Shown here piece after piece: positions 51,627 to 59,183 of a stretch of DNA of 64,000 nucleotides (within the stretch, counting starts at the first letter, position 1; each line of letters starts with the position of its first letter). Location of the stretch: assembly GCA_963822695.1 (NCBI GenBank), contig CAWGJH010000033.1, forward strand, positions 434,001-498,000, in the 5' to 3' direction. A model generated the notes under the pieces. It had not been told where the DNA came from, did no database searches, and saw only the letters and a list, made by a program, of their open reading frames with translations. The stretch comes from GCA-003244245 sp963822695. GTDB lineage: Bacteria; Actinomycetota; Actinomycetes; Mycobacteriales; Pseudonocardiaceae. The translations under genes were made by a program, and so were the position numbers.

Positions 51627-51782
51627 GTGGATCGGGATCACGCTTTGCGGCGAGCGGGTCTGCCGGCGCCTGACCCCTTGTTCCCCCACCAGACTCCGGC
51701 TGGCCGCCGGTCGAACTGTCCCACACCGCTTCCGCCTGGCGGCCCGCCGGACCCCCACCACCCACGCGAGGAGTCGGGGTGA
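51627..51782 (+). CDS. 51-aa Pro-rich ORF of unknown function
   Basis: GTG start with GGGGGA eight or so bases upstream. The product is rich in Pro, Arg and His and has no visible domain; it ends HPREESG. Its stop overlaps the start of the broken ORF that follows (GTGA). Small genes like this often follow XRE-TPR regulators in actinobacteria, but I cannot name the family. Confidence 0.35.
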   Translation: MDRDHALRRAGLPAPDPLFPHQTPAGRRSNCPTPLPPGGPPDPHHPREESG

Positions 51783-51990
51783 GGCCATTGCGGTGGGCGC
51801 ACTGCCCCGACGACGAGCACTGACACCTGCTCAGGCCCACCGACGTCATCACCGCCACCACCCGAGGTCAGGTCCGAGCCCTGTGCGGGCGCTCCGTTCC
51901 CGCCGGAGGCCTCACCCTCACCCCCGCTCCGACGGGGGCGCTGTGCACGCCCGGTGCCCTCGATATCCCCACCGCGACGCCCGGCCCACC
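51779..51990 (+). pseudogene. Small Cys-containing protein gene with internal stop
   Basis: Starting at the GTG overlapping the previous stop, with GAGGAG upstream, the frame reads VRPLRWAHCPDDEH, then TGA, then HLLRPTDVITATTRGQVRALCG and RSVPAGGLTLTPAPTGALCT. The two halves together look like one small cysteine-containing protein in which a CGA (Arg) codon became TGA. It supports the view that 49.5-52 kb is decaying. Confidence 0.45.
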
Positions 51991-52144
51991 AGGCAGCATC
52001 CACATGATCGCCGGGACCACAACGGACATTTCAAGGCTCTCACCAGCGGAAACATTCGGTACGGATGACTCATGGCGGGTTTTTGGCTTACCTTGGCTGC
52101 ACCCCGCGTACGTTCCCGTTCGGATGCAGCCAGCATGTGGATCA

Positions 52145-52267
52145 TCACCGTGCAAGTAGCTGCTCGACGTAGGCCGCGCCGAGGCGATACCCAGTGGTGA
52201 TCGCGAAGAGCAATACTAACAGCAGGGAGAGCCACAACGCCCAACGAATTGTGATCAGTCCTCTCAT
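52145..52267 (-). CDS. 40-aa single-pass membrane peptide
   Basis: A short ORF (ATG at 52265-52267): a basic start (RGLITIRW), one hydrophobic helix (ALWLSLLLVLLFAITTG) and a short polar end (YVEQLLAR). The positive-inside pattern and clean stop suggest a real peptide, though no clear ribosome site is seen. No family recognised. Confidence 0.35.
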   Translation of the reverse strand: MRGLITIRWALWLSLLLVLLFAITTGYRLGAAYVEQLLAR

Positions 52268-52425
52268 TTTCCGTGTCAACATCAACGGCGGCAACGTCAG
52301 GTTAGTCATCACTCTCTCAGCCCGTCGCTCGTGGTGCGGCCGGGATTACCCCGCCCCATCTCACGAGGCGGTTTTCCGCTCGAGGCCGCAGTCGCGCTCG
52401 GGGCCGTGCGGCCAAGTGTCACCCA
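52268..52425. other. Intergenic region without a visible gene
   Basis: 158 bp between the 40-aa peptide start and the HD-domain gene end. I see no repeats or hairpins. It may hold the promoter of the peptide. Confidence 0.3.
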
Positions 52426-52806
52426 TCACCGGAGGTGCGCGCGCCGGAACAGCGACGTCAACGCGACGATCTTGTCGGCGGTCGAGGCGAGCAGCACCGG
52501 CAGGTCCTCGACGGTGAGGATCGACTCGGCGGTGTCCAGGGCGTGGTGCTCGGCCTGCAGAGCCCGCCCGATCCGCACGACTTCCAGTCCGTAGCGCCGA
52601 CCCAGCACGGTATCGAGATCGAGGTCTGCGGGCGCGAACTCCGGGGCGTCGGGCAGCAGGACGGCGGCGATCAGCATCGGAGACGGGGCGGCGACATGCT
52701 CGCCGAGTGTGAGGGCAACCCGTGCGGCATGCGCCAGCGCGGACCGCTCATCGATGATCCACGCCCGTGAGTGCGAAACGGTGTCCTGACACCGTTTCGC
52801 ACTCAC
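52426..52806 (-). CDS. Degenerate HD-domain protein (RelA/SpoT hydrolase-like N-terminus)
   Basis: A 126-aa protein resembling the HD phosphohydrolase region of RelA/SpoT: ALAHAARVALTLGEH, MLIAAVLLPDAPEF, VLGRRYGLEVVRIGRAL and LLASTADKIVALTSL. The signature HD pair is damaged: the metal-binding His is Pro (LLPDAPE where LLHDVVED is usual), so hydrolysis is doubtful. The GTG start lies inside palindromic element 2 and overlaps the rsmI stop (GTGA), so the first 14 residues are encoded by the palindrome. It may be a binding-only relic, or translation may be blocked by the hairpin. Confidence 0.6.
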   Translation of the reverse strand: MSAKRCQDTVSHSRAWIIDERSALAHAARVALTLGEHVAAPSPMLIAAVLLPDAPEFAPADLDLDTVLGRRYGLEVVRIGRALQAEHHALDTAESILTVEDLPVLLASTADKIVALTSLFRRAHLR

Positions 52807-52818
52807 GGGTTATCCACA
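52764..52818. repeat. Palindromic element 2 with abutting DnaA-box-like nonamer
   Basis: Perfect 22-bp arms (52764-52785 and 52788-52809) around CT, with ends CCCGTGAGTG / CACTCACGGG identical to element 1 at 41156-41201 but a different interior. The nonamer TTATCCACA, an exact DnaA-box consensus, abuts it at 52810-52818. It covers the rsmI stop codon and the start of the HD-domain gene. Confidence 0.8.
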
Positions 52819-53678
52819 GCTGCCTGGTAGAGGTCGCGCTTGGCGACGCCGTGGGCGGTCGCCACGGCGGCAACCGCCTCCTTGAGCCGCTCCCCGGCGC
52901 TCACCCGCTCGCTTACCTCACCAACGAGGTCGGCGACATCCGGCGGACCAACGGGCGGTGCGCCCGACAGCACGACAGTGATCTCGCCGCGCACCCCGTC
53001 GGCAGCCCACTGGGCGAGCGCACCCAGCCCATCCCGGCGAACCTCCTCATAGGGCTTGGTGAGCTCCCGGCACACCGCCGCCGCCCGATCAGCGCCGAGG
53101 ACCTCGGCAGCTTCGGCGAGCGTCGTGGCCAGCCGGTGCGGTGACTCGAAGAACACACAGGTGCGCCCTTCACTGGCAAGGCTGGCCAGCCACCGCCGGC
53201 GGGGGCCGCCCCGGCGTGGCGCGAAGCCCTCGAAGCAGAACTGATCGCAGGGCAGTCCGGACACGGCCAGCGCTGTGGTCACCGCCGAAGGGCCGGGCAG
53301 GCAAGTCACCCGCAACCCGTCCTGCACGCAGGCGGCCACCAGCCGGAACCCGGGGTCGGACACGGCGGGCATCCCCGCATCGGTCACCACCAGCACCGTC
53401 GCGCCGCCACGGATTGCCTCCAGCAGCGCGGGGATCCGGGCCGCCTCCACCGCGTCGTAATGCGAGACGATCCGGCCAGTCACCGTCACGCCCAGGGCCG
53501 CGGCCAGCGCCCGCAGCCGACGGGTGTCCTCGGCGGCCACCACATCCGCGCGGCCGAGCGCCTCGACCAGGCGCGGCGAGGCATCCCGCGAGTCGCCGAG
53601 CGGGGTGGCCGCCAGCACCAGCGCCCCCCTCACCTCTGGGGGGACGTCTGGGGGGACGGAGCCCGACATGCCTCGCAC
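52803..53678 (-). CDS. rsmI: 16S rRNA 2'-O-ribose methyltransferase RsmI
   Basis: A 291-aa SAM-dependent methyltransferase of the tetrapyrrole-methylase fold that modifies C1402 of 16S rRNA. Signatures are LVLAATPLGDSRDASPR (ATPLGN-like opening), VVAAEDTRRLRAL, ISHYD-like VSHYDAVEAARI, VTDAGMPAVSDPGFRLV, LPGPSAVTTALAVSGLP and FFESPHRL. The N-terminal 16 residues are extra. The stop lies in palindromic element 2. It is divergent from the protein mannosyltransferase gene by 24 bp, the same arrangement as Rv1003/Rv1002c. Confidence 0.95.
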   Translation of the reverse strand: MRGMSGSVPPDVPPEVRGALVLAATPLGDSRDASPRLVEALGRADVVAAEDTRRLRALAAALGVTVTGRIVSHYDAVEAARIPALLEAIRGGATVLVVTDAGMPAVSDPGFRLVAACVQDGLRVTCLPGPSAVTTALAVSGLPCDQFCFEGFAPRRGGPRRRWLASLASEGRTCVFFESPHRLATTLAEAAEVLGADRAAAVCRELTKPYEEVRRDGLGALAQWAADGVRGEITVVLSGAPPVGPPDVADLVGEVSERVSAGERLKEAVAAVATAHGVAKRDLYQAAVDNP

Positions 53679-53702
53679 GAAGCCGAGCCTACGATCGGGT
53701 CC

Positions 53703-55277
53703 GTGACGGCGGTCCGGGAGGCAAGCTCAGATAGCCCGATCGTCGGCGTCGGGTCCATGCCTCCGGCACCGAGCAGGCCGGCCGGTCCGCTTCAGCGGCT
53801 GGTGCCGCGCCCGCTCGCCGACCGTGGCCGGAGCTGGGCCGTGACGCTGACCCTGACCCTGGTCGCTGCCGCGGTGCGGCTGTGGAATCTGGGTCTGCCC
53901 ACCGATCGTGGCACTCCGGTGTTCGACGAGAAGCACTACGCGCCGCAGGCCTGGCAGATGCTGCGCAACGGCGGGGTGGAGGACAACGCGGGCTACGAAC
54001 TCGTCGTGCACCCCCCGCTGGGCAAGCAGCTCATCGCGCTGGGCGAGATGGTGATGGGCTACAACGGCTGGGGGTGGCGCCTGTCCGCCGCGCTGGCCGG
54101 CACGGCATGTGTGCTGCTCATCGTGCGGATCGTGCGTCGAATGACCAGATCGACCCTGCTGGGCGGGCTCGCCGGGGTATTGCTCATCGCCGACGGTGTC
54201 AGCCACGTGCAGGCGCGCATCGGGATGCTCGACATTTTCCTCGCGATGTTCGTCCTCGCGGCGTTCGGCTGCCTGGTCATCGACCGGGAGCAGGTGCACG
54301 AGCGGCTGGCCACGGTGGTCCGGGAAGGTCGCGTCGCCGACACCGACTTCGGCCCACGGTTCGGGGTGCGCTGGTGGCGCTTCGGGGCCGGGGTGCTGCT
54401 CGGGCTGGCCTGCGGCACGAAGTGGTCCGGGGTGTACTACCTCGTCGCGTTCGCCGCGATGAGCCTGGTGTGGGACGCCTGCGCGCGGCGCACCGCGGGT
54501 GTCCGCAGACCCTGGACCGGCACGCTGGCCCGGGATCTCGGACCAGCGTCGTGGGCGATGGCGGTGGTGCCGGTCGGGGCCTATCTAGCGACATGGTGGG
54601 CCTGGTTCAGCAGTGAGACCGGCCTCGACCGGCACGTGGTGGGCAACCAGATCGGGGCAGGTGGCCCGATGCACGTCGTGCCGGGGGCGCTGCGGGCACT
54701 GTGGTACTACAGCGCCGCGGTGTTGCGCTTTCACGAAGGGCTCGTCACACCCGCCCACCCGCACCCGTGGGAATCCAAACCGTGGAGCTGGCCGATGGGG
54801 CTCCGGCCGATGCTCTATTACTACCAGTCCGGGGCCGCCGCTCCGGGCTGCGGACGCCAGGACTGCGTGGCCACCGTCATGCTCGTCGGCACGCCGGCGC
54901 TGTGGTGGCTCGCGCTGCCCGTACTGGGTTGGGCGGTGTGGCGGGCGATCTGCGGGCCGGACTGGCGCTACGCGGCAGCGCTGATCGGCTACACGGCCGG
55001 CTGGCTGCCCTGGTTCATCAACATCCACCGCCAGATGTACTTCTTCTATATGACCCCAGTGGCACCGTTTCTGGTCATCGCCGTGACGTTGGTGCTGGGC
55101 GAGATCCTCGGCCGGGCTCAGGACGGTGCTGAGCGGCGCGGCACGGGGCTGCTGGTGGTCTCGCTGTACGTCGGGCTGGTGGTGGCCAACTTCGTCTGGC
55201 TCTGGCCGATCCTCACCGGCGGCTCGATCACCCCGGAGCACTGGAACGCCGAACTCTGGCTGCCCTCCTGGCGCTGA
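53703..55277 (+). CDS. Protein O-mannosyltransferase (PMT, GT39)
   Basis: A 524-aa polytopic membrane enzyme that mannosylates secreted proteins from polyprenyl-phosphomannose. The GTG at 53703 is chosen; the frame before it overlaps rsmI. The catalytic acidic pair is D75-E76 in TPVFDEKHYAPQAW; HPPLGKQL follows, then GVSHVQARIGMLDIFL and about ten helices. HPHPWESKPWSWP and MGLRPMLYYY are conserved external loops, and the C-terminus IHRQMYFFYMTPVAPF is the PMT C-terminal block. Corresponds to Rv1002c of M. tuberculosis. Confidence 0.95.
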   Translation: MTAVREASSDSPIVGVGSMPPAPSRPAGPLQRLVPRPLADRGRSWAVTLTLTLVAAAVRLWNLGLPTDRGTPVFDEKHYAPQAWQMLRNGGVEDNAGYELVVHPPLGKQLIALGEMVMGYNGWGWRLSAALAGTACVLLIVRIVRRMTRSTLLGGLAGVLLIADGVSHVQARIGMLDIFLAMFVLAAFGCLVIDREQVHERLATVVREGRVADTDFGPRFGVRWWRFGAGVLLGLACGTKWSGVYYLVAFAAMSLVWDACARRTAGVRRPWTGTLARDLGPASWAMAVVPVGAYLATWWAWFSSETGLDRHVVGNQIGAGGPMHVVPGALRALWYYSAAVLRFHEGLVTPAHPHPWESKPWSWPMGLRPMLYYYQSGAAAPGCGRQDCVATVMLVGTPALWWLALPVLGWAVWRAICGPDWRYAAALIGYTAGWLPWFINIHRQMYFFYMTPVAPFLVIAVTLVLGEILGRAQDGAERRGTGLLVVSLYVGLVVANFVWLWPILTGGSITPEHWNAELWLPSWR

Positions 55278-55281
55278 GCCG

Positions 55282-55770
55282 TCACTCCAGCAGGAGCGCG
55301 TCGCCCGCGACCGTGACCTGGCGCCTCGGGAGCGGCCTTGACGCCGGGCCGTGCACGACCGAACCGTCGGCGATGGCGTACTTGCTCCCATGGCAGGGGC
55401 AGTCGATCGTCCCACTGGCGACCTTGTTGACCGTGCAACCCTGATGGGTGCAGATGGCCGAGAACGCTTCGAACGTTCCCGGTGTTGGTTGGGTCACCAC
55501 GACCTTCTGGCTGGCGAACACCGTGCCGCCGCCGACGGGGACGTCACCGGTGCTCGCCAACCGCTCACCGGCGGGGGCCGCCGGCGCCGGTTCAGGGGGA
55601 GCTGCCGGTGGCGGCGGGGCTTCCGGTGGCGGCGCGGCGCCCTGATTCTCATTGCTGCTGCACGCCGCGAGCGCAGCGGCGACCGCCAGCACCCCGGTGC
55701 CGGCGACAACGGCGCGCCGGGTCACCTCGGAATCGAGTTGCGTGTGTCGGGACCCAGTCGGGTGGGGCAT
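55282..55770 (-). CDS. Rieske [2Fe-2S] lipoprotein
   Basis: A 162-aa exported Rieske protein. The ATG at 55770 is preceded by AAGGAG. TRRAVVAGTGVLAVAAALAAC is a Tat-like twin-arginine signal ending in a lipobox (LAAC). A Pro/Ala-rich linker follows. The Rieske domain has CTHQGC and CPCHGSKY, the two Cys-His pairs that hold the cluster, and ends in PLPRRQVTVAGDALLL. It probably carries electrons at the outer face of the membrane; no oxidoreductase partner is adjacent. Tandem 15-bp repeats upstream duplicate the ribosome site. Confidence 0.93.
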   Translation of the reverse strand: MPHPTGSRHTQLDSEVTRRAVVAGTGVLAVAAALAACSSNENQGAAPPPEAPPPPAAPPEPAPAAPAGERLASTGDVPVGGGTVFASQKVVVTQPTPGTFEAFSAICTHQGCTVNKVASGTIDCPCHGSKYAIADGSVVHGPASRPLPRRQVTVAGDALLLE

Positions 55771-55771
55771 C

Positions 55772-55828
55772 GTCACTCCTTGCCGGGTCACTCCTCGCCG
55801 GGTCACTACCGTGCCGGGTCACCGTACC
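55772..55828 (-). repeat. Tandem 15/16-bp repeats duplicating the Rieske ribosome site
   Basis: Read on the minus strand, units of TGACCCGGCRAGGAG repeat two to three times before the start codon (55772-55786, 55787-55801, and a variant 55802-55817). Each of the two nearest units carries its own AGGAG. Copy-number change here would move or add a ribosome site, so it may tune expression. Confidence 0.6.
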
Positions 55829-55910
55829 TCCGATCCCGCCGGTTCGGTGCCGCGAAATGTACGAACCGCTCCCGGTCCAGAGACGAACGTCCTGACATAG
55901 GGAGGTATAT

Positions 55911-56216
55911 ATGATCAACAGTGCCGACCACGCCTCCACCCGGGCCCGCGGAGCTCAGCCGCAACGCCGGTCCCACGACCTCGCCGCCAAACACCTCCAT
56001 TGGGCCGACTCGGGCCGTACCAAACCCGTCCGGCGCAGTGTCAACCTGTCCCCCACCTATCACCTCAAGCTCACCCAGTGGTGCGCCGAAACCGCCGACG
56101 TGCTCGGCACCGCCCGCGTCACCGGTCAGGACGTCATCCGAGCCCTAGTCGCCCGGCTGCTCATGGACGAGTCCCTCGCGCGCCGGATCCGGGACGACCT
56201 CAGCATGGACATCTGA
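55911..56216 (+). CDS. 101-aa ribbon-helix-helix-like protein
   Basis: An ideal AGGGAGG lies five bases before the ATG. The N-terminal 40 residues are polar and Arg-rich; the rest (RRSVNLSPTYHLKLTQWC, VTGQDVIRALVARLLMDESL) has the strand-helix-helix outline of RHH DNA-binding proteins such as plasmid copy-control or partition accessories. It could be a small regulator. A short tail of decayed coding sequence (LAEQLGIAPDRDIVIHA) follows before the WXG gene. Family not certain. Confidence 0.6.
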   Translation: MINSADHASTRARGAQPQRRSHDLAAKHLHWADSGRTKPVRRSVNLSPTYHLKLTQWCAETADVLGTARVTGQDVIRALVARLLMDESLARRIRDDLSMDI

Positions 56217-56321
56217 GGCCCGGGCTCGCCGAGCAACTGGGCATCGCGCCCGACCGGGACATCGTGATTCACGCCTGACCCGCGCCGCTATGGTGCACCG
56301 TCGACGACGGGAAGGTGTGAA

Positions 56322-56705
56322 GTGAACGACGGGTTCCTGGTGGACGTACCCGGCCTGGGGCAGCTCATCGCCTCGCTGTCCGAGGCCGCGGACCGGATGC
56401 GCACCGCCAACGGCAGGCTGCGCGCGGCGTCAGCGGCCGATCTGGGCAGCGGCGCCCTCGACTGTGCAGCCAGAGACTTCCAGGACAGGTGGGAGTACGG
56501 CATCGGCAAGATCTCCGACGCGTCGGAGAAGATGATCGACTCGTTGCGGGAGACCACGCAGCTCTACGAGCAGATCGATCAGGCGATCGCGAAGCTGTTC
56601 CCCGATCCTGGCGCCACCGTTGCCGCCGCAGATGGGTCGGATCCCACCGGACCGGGTGAGTCCTCCCCGATCAGTCGAGCCCTCGACGGGGGAACGGCCC
56701 GATGA
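56322..56705 (+). CDS. WXG100-like small helical protein
   Basis: A 127-aa helical protein, GTG start with GGGAAGG upstream. Two long helices (about 10-42 and 50-92) are joined by a turn; the second begins ALDCAARDFQDRWEYGIGKI, similar to the end of WXG100-type chaperone/secretion partners, although the exact WXG turn is missing. A flexible Pro/Ser tail follows. Its stop overlaps the next gene's start (ATGA). Such proteins pair with larger WXG or LXG proteins and deliver them to a type VII (ESX) secretion system; no ESX core gene is in the window. Confidence 0.7.
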   Translation: MNDGFLVDVPGLGQLIASLSEAADRMRTANGRLRAASAADLGSGALDCAARDFQDRWEYGIGKISDASEKMIDSLRETTQLYEQIDQAIAKLFPDPGATVAAADGSDPTGPGESSPISRALDGGTAR

Positions 56706-58063
56706 TCCTGGGTCCGATGAGCGTCGAGACGGCGCGGAGGTACCCGGCGTTAGGCTTCGATCCCGCACCTGGCGCAACAGAGCGAATCTGGTCGCTGGCG
56801 GTGGACCTCAGATCGGTGGCGGCCGAGCTGAACGCCGCTCACCAGACGCTCATCAGCATCGGTCGCGGCGGTGGAGCCTGGCAGGGCGAGGCCGCTGAGG
56901 CTTTCCACAACAGGCTCGGCGAGCTCCCGGGCTACCTGGACAAAGCCCATCGCTCGCTCGGTGACGCCGCGGCCGCGCTGAACCAGTGGTCCGCCGACCT
57001 GGCATCGATGCAGACGACAGCCGCCCAGTACGAGGCTGAGGCGGCGCAGACCCTGCAACAGTTGCGGGCCGCCGAGTCCAACCCCGACCTCCGGTTAGGC
57101 GGCCAGGCCTTCGCGGACGACACGACCCTGGCTCAGGCACAGGTCCGTTATGACGCCGCGATCTCCCAGGTGGACAAGGCGGCGAAGGAACTGGAGGAGA
57201 TTCGGGCACTCGCCCAGCGCCTGCTCGCCCAGCATGAGGACCTGGTGGGCGAGGTTGCGAACGCGCTGCGCCGGGCCAAGGACGAGGCGCCGGAGGAACC
57301 GGGCCTGCTCGACCGGATCGTCGGCGGGTTCGTCAACGGGGTTAAGGACTTCACCTCTGCTGCAGTGAAGTGGGTCCAGGACCACGCCGACCTCATCGCC
57401 CAGTTCGGTGGCCTGATGAACAAGGTCAGCACCGTGCTCGGAGTGCTAGCCATCATCACCGCTCCTTTCGAGCCGGTCGGCGCGGTGTTCGCGGCCGCAG
57501 CGGCCGGGACCAGCCTGATGGCGTTGGGGGCACACGGGCTGGCGAAGGCGGCCGGTGCCGATGTCGGATGGGGCTCGATGGCGATGGACACGATTGGGGC
57601 GCTGCCACTCATCGGCGGGGTGCTCAAGGGCGCGAAGATCACGACCGGGGCCGAGCGGGCGCTCGGCGCCACCCGCGACAAGGTGCTCGGCTACGCCCGC
57701 TCCCGGGCGGCCAAGCTGGGCGCGGAGGAGAAAGAGATCACCGGCCGACACGCCGCAAAGACCATCGCCGTGATCAAGGGCGAAGGCGTGGTCGGACGCC
57801 TGGACACCGGGATTGAAGCGGCCTACCAGCACGTGCGGCAGGGTCAGTGGCTCGGGACCAGGGGGTTGAATCCCATCATCGAGAAGCTGGGCGGTGCAGG
57901 CATCGACCCGCTGTCGGTGGGTGGCCGGGCATTGGATGCGGGCATCAAGGGTGGCAAGTTGGTCGCCACGGAGGTCTACCACCACGTCGCCGGGCCGGAC
58001 GGACCGCCGCCTTCGGCGTCGACGACATTCCGCTCGCGGGTAGCGGCTCGGGGCGCAGCGTGA
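56702..58063 (+). CDS. WXG-domain protein with membrane-active middle region, putative ESX substrate
   Basis: A 453-aa protein. Residues 25-105 are a WXG100-like hairpin with W60-Q61-G62 in GGAWQGEAAEAFHNRL. A long coiled coil follows (about 105-200), then a hydrophobic block (about 240-300: VLGVLAIITAPFEPVGAVFA, SMAMDTIGALPLIGGVLKG) that could insert in membranes, and a 130-residue basic C-terminal region with no family I recognise. The layout (WXG head, linker, variable tail) is that of type VII secretion effectors. The next gene begins in its stop codon (GTGA) and may encode the immunity or partner protein. Confidence 0.7.
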   Translation: MILGPMSVETARRYPALGFDPAPGATERIWSLAVDLRSVAAELNAAHQTLISIGRGGGAWQGEAAEAFHNRLGELPGYLDKAHRSLGDAAAALNQWSADLASMQTTAAQYEAEAAQTLQQLRAAESNPDLRLGGQAFADDTTLAQAQVRYDAAISQVDKAAKELEEIRALAQRLLAQHEDLVGEVANALRRAKDEAPEEPGLLDRIVGGFVNGVKDFTSAAVKWVQDHADLIAQFGGLMNKVSTVLGVLAIITAPFEPVGAVFAAAAAGTSLMALGAHGLAKAAGADVGWGSMAMDTIGALPLIGGVLKGAKITTGAERALGATRDKVLGYARSRAAKLGAEEKEITGRHAAKTIAVIKGEGVVGRLDTGIEAAYQHVRQGQWLGTRGLNPIIEKLGGAGIDPLSVGGRALDAGIKGGKLVATEVYHHVAGPDGPPPSASTTFRSRVAARGAA

Positions 58064-58671
58064 ACGGCTTCACCATCGAGTTGCCGGACGGCTTCGTCGC
58101 ATTGCCCGCCTCCGCAACGACCGCTGAGATCGGGCGGGCGCTGGAGGAGCTGTTCCACCTCTCACCAGGTGACATCAGCGCCGCGAAGGTGGCGGAGTCG
58201 CTGTCCGCGCTGGGCCTGATCACCGCCGCCGGTGGCGCTGAGTACACCTCGATCGGCTTCTTCCGCTCCCCCGACGATCCACAGCGCCCGGTCAGCGTGC
58301 TGCTCACGGCGGCCCGGATGGCATCAGACCACGACGATCCCACTACCGTGATCGCCGGGCTGCGTGAGGTATACGCCCAGGATCCGGATACCGACGCCCA
58401 ATCCCTGCAGCTCCGGGCCGGTCCCGCGCTGACGGCCGTCCGCGAGGAACCGGCGATGATCGAGGTCGAGGGCACCGACCCGTTACCACTGCTGCAGCGT
58501 CACGTGCTCGCCTGGATCCCGGATCCCGCCGGTTCCGCGGTGGCCGTGATCGGCGTGGCGTCGAACTCCTGGCACGATTGGCCACACGTCTGCGACCTCG
58601 CGCTGGACATCTTTGAGTCAGTGTGCTGGGACAACTCCGCGCACGATCAGACCGTCGCCAATAGTCTCTGA
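58060..58671 (+). CDS. Unrecognised 203-aa protein of the WXG cassette
   Basis: GTG start overlapping the WXG-protein stop; the frame upstream is not used. The product is soluble and mixed alpha/beta (FTIELPDGFVALPAS, EYTSIGFFRSPDDP, HVLAWIPDPAGSAVAVIGVA) and resembles small proteins encoded after ESX substrates in actinobacteria. Its tail overlaps the convergent 178-aa gene by 25 bp. Roles as immunity protein or chaperone are inferred only from position. Confidence 0.65.
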   Translation: MNGFTIELPDGFVALPASATTAEIGRALEELFHLSPGDISAAKVAESLSALGLITAAGGAEYTSIGFFRSPDDPQRPVSVLLTAARMASDHDDPTTVIAGLREVYAQDPDTDAQSLQLRAGPALTAVREEPAMIEVEGTDPLPLLQRHVLAWIPDPAGSAVAVIGVASNSWHDWPHVCDLALDIFESVCWDNSAHDQTVANSL

Positions 58672-59183
58672 CGCTCCGACGTGTCGAGTATGAAGGACAC
58701 ACTGGATCCATCCGGCCACCGCAACGCCTTGGCGTCCCGATCCAGCTGTGGGCACATCGAGCCGATCCCCGACCACATCACGATCACTGGCGGAGACGAT
58801 CCCGTCTTCACGGCAGCCAGCCGCGACGCGGATATCGCCAGCCAGAATTCGCCGCCGTGAACCGCCTGCGCGAACTGGACCGCCGCCGAACCCTCGGGAC
58901 CTCGTATCTGCCCGCTGAACGTGGTGAACGAGGGGCCCCCGAGACCCGTCGCGCTGCTGAGCAGTTCCGCAGCGAGCACAACGACCAAGTGCAGAGTCTT
59001 GCCGATGAGCCCGACGTAGCGGCGCATCCGGTATTGCGAGCGGGGTGAGCCGTCAGCCAGCCGTCCGGGAACCCGGAAACGCGGGTCGAATTGTCTGATA
59101 TGAACGGCGACCGTGAGCTCATCCCACTCCCGACTGAGCATTTGTTGCACCAGCTCACGATCGGCTTCCTGGTTGTCGGGCAT
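58647..59183 (-). CDS. Unrecognised 178-aa protein of the WXG cassette
   Basis: ATG at 59181-59183; the frame extends upstream only over the neighbouring gene. There is an amphipathic N-terminus, one hydrophobic segment at about 61-80 (YVGLIGKTLHLVVVLAAELL), and a C-terminal half rich in beta-strands (EFWLAISASRLAAV, PPVIVMWSGI, VSFILDTSER). Its start overlaps the upstream 261-aa gene by 29 bp, so they form an operon facing the WXG genes. Family not recognised. Confidence 0.55.
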   Translation of the reverse strand: MPDNQEADRELVQQMLSREWDELTVAVHIRQFDPRFRVPGRLADGSPRSQYRMRRYVGLIGKTLHLVVVLAAELLSSATGLGGPSFTTFSGQIRGPEGSAAVQFAQAVHGGEFWLAISASRLAAVKTGSSPPVIVMWSGIGSMCPQLDRDAKALRWPDGSSVSFILDTSERQRLLATV

